Below are positions 16,251 through 23,629 of a stretch of DNA of 64,000 nucleotides, in pieces. Made by a program: the position numbers and the translations under genes. This DNA comes from JAHCHG01 sp041394845 (GTDB lineage: Bacteria > Acidobacteriota > Blastocatellia > Pyrinomonadales > Pyrinomonadaceae). Numbering within the stretch: position 1 is the stretch's first letter; each line of letters starts with the position of its first letter. Below the pieces are notes generated by a model that made no database searches, was not told the DNA's origin, and saw only the letters and a list, made by a program, of their open reading frames with translations. Location: positions 1,922,001 to 1,986,000 of the forward strand of contig JAWKHL010000001.1 of NCBI GenBank assembly GCA_041394845.1, given 5' to 3'.

Positions 16251-16520
16251 ATGCGTCGGCAAAGAAAAAAAACGGTGATAACAATGGAGGTTTTACAACG
16301 GACGGTGGTTCGGCCAGACTCCGCCAAATTCAACGCTCTTTGTCCGGTTTGCCTGTCGGAAAGCGTCTTTCTGACCCCGAACGAGGTCATCGCCGGATGG
16401 GTTTTGTCCGCCCGCGATCTTTTTCGGTTGATCGAATCGGGCGAGATCCATTTTCTGGAAACCCCGACCGGTCAACTGTTCGTCTGCCCGAATTCGCTTG
16501 AAGGGTTTGAAAAAAGGTGA
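16251..16520 (+). CDS. Small zinc/HTH excisionase-like protein
   Basis: 89 aa. A CPVC pair (C31/C34) leads into a short helix-turn-helix-like stretch (TPNEVIAGWVLSARDLFRLI) and a beta wing (GEIHFLETPTGQLFVC). This resembles excisionase/MerR N-terminal folds such as those that start 'HTH ... GxIhfxxt'. GAGGGG lies 6 bases before the ATG. It shares the intergenic region with the divergent winged-helix/propeller gene and lies 49 bases upstream of the His/Cys protein gene, so it may control both. I recall similar short proteins in Acidobacteriota but no assigned function. Confidence 0.6.
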   Translation: MRRQRKKTVITMEVLQRTVVRPDSAKFNALCPVCLSESVFLTPNEVIAGWVLSARDLFRLIESGEIHFLETPTGQLFVCPNSLEGFEKR

Positions 16521-16569
16521 ACAATTCCCGCCCCTCAAAAAAAGGAAACCAAAAGGAGGAAAACTATTT

Positions 16570-17097
16570 ATGATTGCGGTTCCCTACCCCCATATGGTTC
16601 TCAATGCTCATAACAATCCGGGAGTCGATTTCAAAATGTGGAATTCCTGGAAAGTCCCCGAAAGCACGAGCGTTTCCAGCATGGTGAGTTGGATCGCCAA
16701 AGTCGCCCGCGGCGCTCCCGGAGGATGTTTGTCCACTTTGATCTTTAACAGCCACGGACAACCCGGTCAGATCAATATCGGCTATTGCATCAGTCTCAGC
16801 AAGGTCGGTCTTTTTAACATTCTGCGGGACGAGAATCTGGTGGAACGGATCTGGATCGTCGCCTGCAATGTTGCACGGATCGACAAGGCCGGAACCAAAT
16901 CGGACGGAAACTATTTTTGTTACCGGCTGGCTCAGGAATCGGGAGCCTTCGTCCGGGCCGGCAACGGCAGGCAATGGGGTTTTCCCGATCTCCCGTTTAT
17001 CGATGAGGTTCCTTATGGTTACATCGACGATTGGAACGGGACGGTTTACTCGTGGAACCCGAGGGGCGAATTGATCGGGGTCGATAAAAACGACTAG
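16570..17097 (+). CDS. Protein with caspase-like (clan CD) His/Cys pair
   Basis: 175 aa from the ATG at 16570, with AGGAGG 7 bases upstream. A hydrophobic strand ends in 'NSHG' (H62) and a second one ends in 'VACN' (C99), about 37 residues apart. This is the order and spacing of the catalytic dyad in clan CD proteases (caspase, CHAT, C80) and of DUF4347-type domains. 'CYRLAQESGAFVRAG' further along fits the next helix and strand. No signal peptide or TM is present. Neighbours are the zinc/HTH gene and, convergent, a winged-helix/TPR regulator. Proteolytic activity is inferred from the motif only; a non-catalytic scaffold is possible. Confidence 0.5.
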   Translation: MIAVPYPHMVLNAHNNPGVDFKMWNSWKVPESTSVSSMVSWIAKVARGAPGGCLSTLIFNSHGQPGQINIGYCISLSKVGLFNILRDENLVERIWIVACNVARIDKAGTKSDGNYFCYRLAQESGAFVRAGNGRQWGFPDLPFIDEVPYGYIDDWNGTVYSWNPRGELIGVDKND

Positions 17098-17147
17098 TTC
17101 ATTTTCCGGCGGATGGTTTTTCGGCTCTTCAAAAAACACGCGTTTTC

Positions 17148-19064
17148 TCAGTTGCCGATCCGCCGGACGAGATCGACAAATCTCGGATCGGAGCGAACCG
17201 GATCGAATTGGGGATTGTACTTGAGGTTGATGACCCAACGGTCGCGGTGTTCGAAGGATTTTTCGAGCCAATCGAGGGCCACCTGATCCTCTCCCAAAAA
17301 GACGTAACAGGCGGCGAAATCCCACGCCAGAAAGAATTCCGGAGCCGCCTTCATCTGTTCCAGCCATTCTCTCCAAAAACCTTTCCAGCCGCCCTGACGG
17401 GCCGCCTCTTTCAATTTTTCAAGTTGTTCGGGCGTTTTTCCGCCCAGTTTTTCCGTCGATTTCAACCAGGCATCGATCGCTTCGCGGTCCATTCCTTTTT
17501 GATGAAAGGCCAGCGACTGAAAGGCGTAAACCCAGGCGAAGTCAGGCGCCAGTTCGATCGTTCTTCCGGCCGCTTCCAGAGCACGGTCATATTCTCTCGT
17601 CGTGTAATAAAAGCCGACCACGTTGGTTCCGATGATCGGCGAGACCGGATCGAGTTCCTGAGCCTTGAAGACCTCCTTTTTGGCAGCTTCAAACCGGCCC
17701 CGAGCCATCAAAAACTCGCCGTACCATTGGCGGGCGGTGGCGTAGTTGGGATTCAATTCGATCGCCTTCTTAAATTCTCTTTCGGCTTCGGTGAATTTCC
17801 AATCGTAAAAGGCCAGAGTGTAGCCGAGAGAGGCGTGAGCCTCGGCCAGATTTTCGTCTATTTCAAGCGCCTTTTGAGCCGCCGTTCGGGCGCGTCCGAA
17901 GCCGGTTCCGGCCGGCATCACCCGGTATTCCCCGAGCAACTGGTAACAATCGGCGATGCCGGTGTAGGCCAGAGCGTATTCCGGGTCCGTTTCGACGGCT
18001 TTTTCGAAATATTCGAGCGCGGTTTTCAGATCCGCCGGATTTCGCTTGTTCCAGAAATACCGCCCCTTGAGGTAGGCCTGATAAGCCTCGGGATTTTCCG
18101 TGTAGTGTTTGTTGAACCGCTTTTCCTCGGAACCGGTCAATTCCAGCGCCAACGACTGTGCCACCTGAGTGGAAATATTATCCTGAAGCATAAACAGATC
18201 GGTCGAGCGGGCGTCGAACTTCCCCGCCCAGAGAGGTTTGCCATCCTCGCTGCTCAGCAATTGAACCGTCAGGCGCAGACGCTCGCCGTCCTTTTGAATG
18301 ATCCCCTCCAGCACCGCATCCACCTGCAATTCTCCGGCGACCTTGACGGGATCGGCGATCTGACCCTCATATCTTAAAATCGAACTGGTCGGCCGGACGA
18401 TTATTTGTTTCAGATTGCTGAATTTGGTGATGAGAGCGTCCGCCATCCCCACCTTTAACGCCCGGTCCTCCTCGGTTTCACCGATCATCCTGAAAGGCAA
18501 AACGGCGACCGACCGAATTCCCCCAACCCCCGGCCTTTCGGCCACCCTCGACCGCCAGTAAAAGGCCAGCGCCAGAAGCAGGATAAAAAAGATTCCGGAA
18601 ACCAAGATCCATCCCCTTTTGCCGAACGAATCTCTTGTCTGTGAACCGGGGAACGGGCGATCCTTGATTCCCGCTTTTTTTTCGCCCTCTCCGGCGGCCC
18701 CGTCTTCGGCCGGTTCGACTCGTCCTTCGAGGAAATTTACCGGAGCCGTAAAACGGTAACCGCTTTTGGAAACGGTTTCGATGTATTTGTTTTCGGCGTC
18801 TTCACCGAGCGCCTTTCTCAGTCTGGAAACGGTGCGGGCCAGAGTCGAGGCTTCGACGTTGGTATCGGCCCAGACGATCTCCAACAGCTCCTCCTTTTCG
18901 ATCAGATAACCGCCCTTTTCGACCAGAATTACCAGCACCTCGAAAACCTTCGGAGGCAGAGAAACAATCTCGTTCTTTTGAAACAAAAGCCTTTCGGACG
19001 GAAACAAACGAAATTCGCCGAACTCGTAAAAGCCGGCTTTTGGCTTATTTACATCTTGTTTCAT
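17148..19064 (-). CDS. Membrane-tethered winged-helix regulator with TPR domain
   Basis: 638 aa from the ATG at 19064; a TTG at 19100 overlapping the upstream gene is the alternative. Domain order: winged helix (~10-105, 'LPPKVFEVLVILVEKGG', 'VSRLRKALGE', 'ETVSKSGYRFTA'), a TM near 155-175, then a 'SVAVLPFRMIG ... GMADALITKFSNL' domain of the FlgO/adenylate-cyclase-associated type that often precedes TPRs, and at least six TPR units to the C-terminus. It differs from its two neighbours, which carry beta-propellers. It lies downstream of and close to the 19093-21297 gene, so the two are probably one operon. Confidence 0.85.
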   Translation of the reverse strand: MKQDVNKPKAGFYEFGEFRLFPSERLLFQKNEIVSLPPKVFEVLVILVEKGGYLIEKEELLEIVWADTNVEASTLARTVSRLRKALGEDAENKYIETVSKSGYRFTAPVNFLEGRVEPAEDGAAGEGEKKAGIKDRPFPGSQTRDSFGKRGWILVSGIFFILLLALAFYWRSRVAERPGVGGIRSVAVLPFRMIGETEEDRALKVGMADALITKFSNLKQIIVRPTSSILRYEGQIADPVKVAGELQVDAVLEGIIQKDGERLRLTVQLLSSEDGKPLWAGKFDARSTDLFMLQDNISTQVAQSLALELTGSEEKRFNKHYTENPEAYQAYLKGRYFWNKRNPADLKTALEYFEKAVETDPEYALAYTGIADCYQLLGEYRVMPAGTGFGRARTAAQKALEIDENLAEAHASLGYTLAFYDWKFTEAEREFKKAIELNPNYATARQWYGEFLMARGRFEAAKKEVFKAQELDPVSPIIGTNVVGFYYTTREYDRALEAAGRTIELAPDFAWVYAFQSLAFHQKGMDREAIDAWLKSTEKLGGKTPEQLEKLKEAARQGGWKGFWREWLEQMKAAPEFFLAWDFAACYVFLGEDQVALDWLEKSFEHRDRWVINLKYNPQFDPVRSDPRFVDLVRRIGN

Positions 19065-19092
19065 AAATCCACTTCGGATGCGCTTTTTCCCG

Positions 19093-21297
19093 TCATTCAA
19101 CGAACCGCGTGTTTTCGATCAGAACGACATCGCTGAAACTTTTGCTCCTGACAACGGCCAGATTTTTTTCGTCGGACGAGACGGCAAAATCGGCCATCCA
19201 TTGCGATTTGAAACCGGTGATCGGTCGGGGCTCACGGCCGGGTTCCGACGGCAAAGACCAGATGTTGCCGATCCCGCCGTCAGCCCCGATGTAAAACATC
19301 GAGTTGTTTTTCGCCGACCAGTAGATCCGGTCTCCCTTGTGATTCGAGGGAACGTTCAGGGTTTCCGGCAAAAGTTCTCCGGTTTTTCCGGTAAAACCGA
19401 CCCGCCATTTGTCATCCCTCATTTGAAAGAACGAAACCCGTTCCCCGCCAACGGCGACGGCCGGCCATTTCGAATTGAAACCGGTCAGTCGGCTCTCTCC
19501 CCCGCCCGACAGGGAAACCTGCCACAAACGGGGGTTGGAGAACATTCCTCTTTGAAAAACGACCGTGTCATTGTCGGGGAGACAACGGGGAAAGGCGTCC
19601 TCGCCGCCGGTTGTCAATTGGGTCAGATTTTTTCCGTCCGGATCGATCCGCCATAAATTCAGCCCCCCCGAACGCCAGGAGGAGAAAACAATGGATTTTC
19701 CGTCCCGCGACAGACATAATCCCCGCGAAGCCACCTCGGCGTTGACCGTCAACTGCCGCCGGTCTCCGCTTTCCGGGTCAATTTTCCAGAGGTTCGAGCG
19801 GCCGTCCTTATTTGACCGGAAAATTATTTCGCCGTTGGGAGTCCATTCGACGGGACTTAAATCGCCGACCTCGCTGACTATTTCCCGAAAATCCTCCGAA
19901 CCGTTTTCCCCGACGAAGATCCCGTTGATCCCGGTGGTTTGAATCGCCGCCAGGATTTGTCCGTCCGAGGCCAAACTGACCTCGTAATACTGGTTAAGAT
20001 CGTTGGTGATCTTTTGCGGTTCTCCCGAACCGTACGGAACGAACCAGATCTGATTCGGAGCCGAAGGAACGTCTTTGGCCGAAACCACCAATCCGCCCGC
20101 ATCTTTGACCCAGTCGATCCCGGTCACCTCGAACCAGCGTTTGGAGTTGATCGAAAACTCGTTCCCGTTTTCCGGGTCAAATCCGACGATCTCGGTGAAA
20201 TTTCCCTTGTCGCCGGTTCGCCCCACCAGACCGGCTATGACTTTGCCGTCCGGCGACCAGGAAACCGGATTGACCATGAACTTAAAGGTTTCCGGATAGC
20301 TCTTTTTGGCGACGATCCGCTGATTTTCCCCATCCGTATCAGAAACGGTCAATGCGTTGTAGCTCTCATCCGACTGACTTTTGATATAGGCCATCCGGCG
20401 CCCGTCGGGCGAAAACGCGACCCGGGCCGAACTGACATTCGGTATCTTTTCTTCGACCCCGCCGAGCGTCGGCACGCGGAAAAGTTCGAGATCGATCCGG
20501 TCCGCCGAAAACAGATTGAAATAAATGAAACCGCCATCGGGCGAAAAAGTAAGCCCCCAGAACTGAGCCTTTTGGGGAGAAAGGATCTTTATATCGCTGG
20601 CCGTTCTTATCTGCCTGAGCCACAAACTGTTGCCATCGCTTTCGGCCAGAACATAGGCCAGATATTTCCCGTCCGGCGAAAGCGCGACGCATTCGACCTT
20701 CCCGCTGTTGGTCAGCCTCGTCAGTTTTGGAGCCGGGAACAGGGAGGCGGGCCGCCCCCGGGGAATCAAATGGTAGATTCCGAGGACCAGAAAAGCCAGC
20801 ATCAGGATCGCACCGGCCCGTAACACCCAACGGTTGAGACGAAAACCGGCAGTTTCGTTTTCGCTGGCAACCGGCCGGTCAACCGCCGCTTTGACCGGAT
20901 CGGAAGTTTCATTCTCTTCGATGACGATGCGGGAAAGGCGGTGTTTTTCGATGATGATCTCCGGCCCCCTCGCCCCCGAAACATCCGCCACGAATTTGTA
21001 GCCCTTTCCGGGAACCGTGATCAAATACCGGGGTTGGCCAACGGTCTCGCCCAAAGCCTTTCTCAACACCGAGATCTGAACCGCCAGATTTGACTCTTCG
21101 ACAAACTGATTTTCCCAAACCCGATCAAGAATCTCCCCTTTGGTAAGCACCCGGCCGTTGTTCTCGATCAGACAGACAAGCAGATCAAAGGTCTTGGCGT
21201 AAAGCTCGACCGGGCGGCCGTCCCGGAAAAGCTGGCGGTGAGTTCGGTTGAGTTCAAATTCATCAAAAGAGATTTTTTGTTCGATTTCTCCGTGCAT
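19093..21297 (-). CDS. Membrane-tethered winged-helix regulator with PD40 beta-propeller
   Basis: 734 aa from the ATG at 21297, with AGGAG 7 bases upstream. The winged helix (~10-105: 'LYAKTFDLLVCLIENNG', 'AVQISVLRKALGE', 'LITVPGKGYKFVA') is followed by a TM (~165-182) and a propeller of repeated 'LSPDGKYLAY', 'FSPDGG' and 'WSPDGK' blades. The whole protein aligns with the 13824-16070 gene down to shared phrases (GNSLW, FWG-TFSPD, FRVPTLGGV), so the two are paralogues from a local duplication. Promoter sequences must lie in the ~500-base AT-rich gap upstream. Confidence 0.85.
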   Translation of the reverse strand: MHGEIEQKISFDEFELNRTHRQLFRDGRPVELYAKTFDLLVCLIENNGRVLTKGEILDRVWENQFVEESNLAVQISVLRKALGETVGQPRYLITVPGKGYKFVADVSGARGPEIIIEKHRLSRIVIEENETSDPVKAAVDRPVASENETAGFRLNRWVLRAGAILMLAFLVLGIYHLIPRGRPASLFPAPKLTRLTNSGKVECVALSPDGKYLAYVLAESDGNSLWLRQIRTASDIKILSPQKAQFWGLTFSPDGGFIYFNLFSADRIDLELFRVPTLGGVEEKIPNVSSARVAFSPDGRRMAYIKSQSDESYNALTVSDTDGENQRIVAKKSYPETFKFMVNPVSWSPDGKVIAGLVGRTGDKGNFTEIVGFDPENGNEFSINSKRWFEVTGIDWVKDAGGLVVSAKDVPSAPNQIWFVPYGSGEPQKITNDLNQYYEVSLASDGQILAAIQTTGINGIFVGENGSEDFREIVSEVGDLSPVEWTPNGEIIFRSNKDGRSNLWKIDPESGDRRQLTVNAEVASRGLCLSRDGKSIVFSSWRSGGLNLWRIDPDGKNLTQLTTGGEDAFPRCLPDNDTVVFQRGMFSNPRLWQVSLSGGGESRLTGFNSKWPAVAVGGERVSFFQMRDDKWRVGFTGKTGELLPETLNVPSNHKGDRIYWSAKNNSMFYIGADGGIGNIWSLPSEPGREPRPITGFKSQWMADFAVSSDEKNLAVVRSKSFSDVVLIENTRFVE

Positions 21298-21800
21298 CAA
21301 CAACTCCTTTTTTTTCAAAAAACCGATCTTCAGGCCTCCGTTCGCCGTACCGTCGCCCCGCTCGGAAAGTGTTTTTTTTTTGAAGATTTTAACACAGCCA
21401 AAACCAAAAATTATTTCGTTGAGCTTTTTCCCCGCCCGGCAAGTTACGACTCCAAAAACAAAAACTATTTATTTGACCGTTTTGAAGATGTTTTTTGCGG
21501 TTAGAGAGATGTTTCGGCCCGCCGTTTTCGGCCCCGGATAATAAAACCCGGAAAATGTTTTTTGCGGACCGAACGTCCATTTTTAGATTTTTTAATAATT
21601 TTTTGCCCGCGTTTTTAAGACTTTTAGGAACTGTTTCTGAAAAACTGCTCGCGTAAAAAACGGACCGGAACAGTTTTTCCCGGAAAAGATCGGTTTTTCT
21701 TCTTGAACTCTGAAGGATTTTTTGAAGTTGGGAAGAAAGAGTTACAACCCGAAACGGCCCCGGTCAATTGTTTGGAAAAATAAAACGAGGATTAAAAGTT
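21298..21800. other. Divergent intergenic region
   Basis: About 500 AT-rich bases between a regulator and the three-gene set. I see a 13-bp direct repeat (ATGTTTTTTGCGG near 21487 and 21555) and a 9-bp inverted repeat (GAAAAACTG at 21639-21647, CAGTTTTTC at 21671-21679). Either could be operators, since a winged-helix protein is encoded next door. No gene is supported. Confidence 0.35.
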
Positions 21801-22157
21801 ATGATGTTTTATGTTGAGATCTCGGACGAAGACGGCAAGACGTTCAATATGGAAATTTTCCACCCCCTGTCTCCTTTTTCCGACCCTCTTTTTACCTACC
21901 AGGGAACCTGGAGAACTCTGGATAAGGGTTTTATCCGTTACAACCACGGAACCAATAAGACTTATAAATCGCCCGGAACATCTTTCACCTTCGATCTTTA
22001 TCTCTTTAATCTTAAAAACACCTGGGGGATAAGACTTAATCAATTCAATCACTTGATTCTGGGACCAAACATGCAGGGCAGCGGAACCGTCATTCAGCCC
22101 TGGGTTTTGTCTCTGAGGCCGGGCTTCATTTCCTGGAGGATCTATTTCATGTTTTAG
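21801..22157 (+). CDS. Unknown protein, first gene of three-gene set (118 aa)
   Basis: 118 aa from the ATG at 21801 (GAGG about 11 bases upstream). The sequence is rich in aromatic residues and beta strands (FYVEISDEDGKTFNMEIF, SFTFDLYLFNL, FISWRIYFMF), with no signal peptide, TM or Cys. It reads like a compact beta-sandwich. The stop is 12 bases before the next ATG. I do not recognise a family. The shared strand direction and close spacing with the next gene and the peptidase gene point to one functional unit. Confidence 0.55.
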   Translation: MMFYVEISDEDGKTFNMEIFHPLSPFSDPLFTYQGTWRTLDKGFIRYNHGTNKTYKSPGTSFTFDLYLFNLKNTWGIRLNQFNHLILGPNMQGSGTVIQPWVLSLRPGFISWRIYFMF

Positions 22158-22169
22158 GAGCGTTTGAAT

Positions 22170-22568
22170 ATGCCGGATATGCTGTTTGACCTAAATATTT
22201 TCAACGCCAAAAAAAAGGCGGTCGACCGGACGACGATCAACCTCAACGGGAAACCGGACGGGAATTACGGCGGGGCTTTGATCAACACCTGGAGCATCCG
22301 GGATCTCAACTCCCCGGCCGCCGGCTGGAGCTGGGGCACGAACGCGCTTTTCGACAACGGGAGTTGGGACGTGACGTGGCTCCGGGTCAAGGACCACCGG
22401 ATGGCCGTCTGGCATCTGAATTACATCATCTGTAATTCCCCGACCTCACGGCATGACCAATCACATCAAACCGGCGGCGGGCGGATCCACGAAACCAAGA
22501 ATCCGGACTCCAACGGCTCCCGATTCGATTGGAAAGTAAAATGTTTGGCCGGTTGCCATATCGACTGA
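22170..22568 (+). CDS. Unknown protein, second gene of three-gene set (132 aa)
   Basis: 132 aa. AGGAG, partly overlapping the stop of the upstream gene, lies 9 bases before the ATG at 22170. The N-terminus is beta-rich and similar in style to the upstream protein ('LFDLNIFNAKKKAVD', 'WSIRDLNSPAAGW', 'WDVTWLRVKDHRMAVWHLNYI'). The C-terminal third is Ser/His/Gly-rich with two Cys near the end. No signal peptide is visible. No family is recognised. The two beta-rich proteins may be distant relatives or parts of one complex. Confidence 0.5.
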   Translation: MPDMLFDLNIFNAKKKAVDRTTINLNGKPDGNYGGALINTWSIRDLNSPAAGWSWGTNALFDNGSWDVTWLRVKDHRMAVWHLNYIICNSPTSRHDQSHQTGGGRIHETKNPDSNGSRFDWKVKCLAGCHID

Positions 22569-22604
22569 AAGCCAAATGTCCATCATCTATTTTTAAGGAG
22601 AATT

Positions 22605-23228
22605 ATGGGATATATCACTAGAACAAATAAAGGAACGGGTTTTTATCAATTGCCGGAAGCAGGTCTCGGTTATTATCTGGGGCGAAAAGAGGCCGGCAGG
22701 GTCTGGGGCCAGCCCTTTCTGATCCTCTTTCTGCTTGAGTTGGGCGAGAGATGGTTTTCGCTCCGGGGCAATTCCCCTTTCGGCGTCGGCGATTTGGCCG
22801 AGGAGGACGGAAGGGAAATCCGCGACCACAACAGCCATCGCTTCGGGAGCGCGGTCGATCTTTATATCTTTCACAAAAACGGCCTCCGGCGAAACGATTT
22901 TCTGAACCAGGTCTCTTGTCTCGATAAAACCACTTACGATCAGGATACGACCCTGGAGTTTGTAAAATTGATCAAGAATTTCAGCGCCCGTTACGTTATG
23001 CAGCAAATTCTCTTCAATGACAATCAGGTCAATCAGGAGGTCAATAAAGTCGGCGGCCATCCCCCGGTAACCGACGATTCAAAGACCAAGCAAAGCCAGG
23101 GCCAGCATTACGATCACATTCATATTACGTTCAACGGCAAAAGCCCCTATTCGCCCAAACAGATCGTGGAAATTCTGGAAAACAAAAAAAGTCCCTTCGC
23201 TTCGCCCCATAAATGCAATTTGTATTGA
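22605..23228 (+). CDS. LAS-type metallopeptidase (MepA/M15-like), third gene of set
   Basis: 207 aa. 'GVGDLAEEDGR' followed by 'HNSHRFGSAVDL' gives the H78-x6-D85 zinc half-site, and 'HYDHIHI' gives H171/H173. That is the fold signature of LAS peptidases (MepA M74, DD-carboxypeptidases M15), which cut peptidoglycan peptides. A hydrophobic stretch (FLILFLLEL) is internal and there is no N-terminal signal peptide, unlike housekeeping MepA, so export would need another route or release by lysis. AAGGAG precedes the ATG. It is the only recognisable enzyme of the set. Confidence 0.6.
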   Translation: MGYITRTNKGTGFYQLPEAGLGYYLGRKEAGRVWGQPFLILFLLELGERWFSLRGNSPFGVGDLAEEDGREIRDHNSHRFGSAVDLYIFHKNGLRRNDFLNQVSCLDKTTYDQDTTLEFVKLIKNFSARYVMQQILFNDNQVNQEVNKVGGHPPVTDDSKTKQSQGQHYDHIHITFNGKSPYSPKQIVEILENKKSPFASPHKCNLY

Positions 23229-23567
23229 ACCGGGGGGCATCCGCAAAAAGTTGGGGTTAAACGGTCTTTTAACTCATCTTTTTTGTTTTTCGGAAATTCG
23301 TTTCCGATCCTAAACGGCCGCTTCCGGGACTTTTTTTCAGTGTTTCCTCAAAAAAAAGATGTGAAAGAGAAAGAGTTTTTTGCGCGATCTACCCAAAAAG
23401 GTTTTTGCAGTTCAAAGAGCCGGGGGAAATGACCCGCCGGGCCGCCGCCATCGAGTCGTTGGTGGACGTTTGGCCCCAGAATCGGAACTCCTTCTTCTCA
23501 ATTTAGCGCCGCCGGTTTCACTGAAATCAAAACCCTTTGCAAAACTCCATCCGTGATTCGCTTGTGG
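23229..23567. other. Intergenic region, nothing recognised
   Basis: About 340 bases between convergent transcription units. No gene, repeat or fold is supported apart from the terminator at its right end. Confidence 0.4.
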
Positions 23568-23568
23568 A

Positions 23569-23613
23569 AGAAGAAAGGGAGGGCGGAAATCATTTCCGCC
23601 CTCCCTTTCTTCT
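23569..23613. terminator. Strong inverted repeat, terminator of the macroglobulin gene
   Basis: Two perfect 22-bp arms with a one-base centre (23591) and a GC core (GGGAGGGCGG). There is no long T-run, but the position just after the 2081-aa minus-strand gene supports termination. Confidence 0.65.
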
Positions 23614-23629
23614 CTCGGGTCGATCAACT

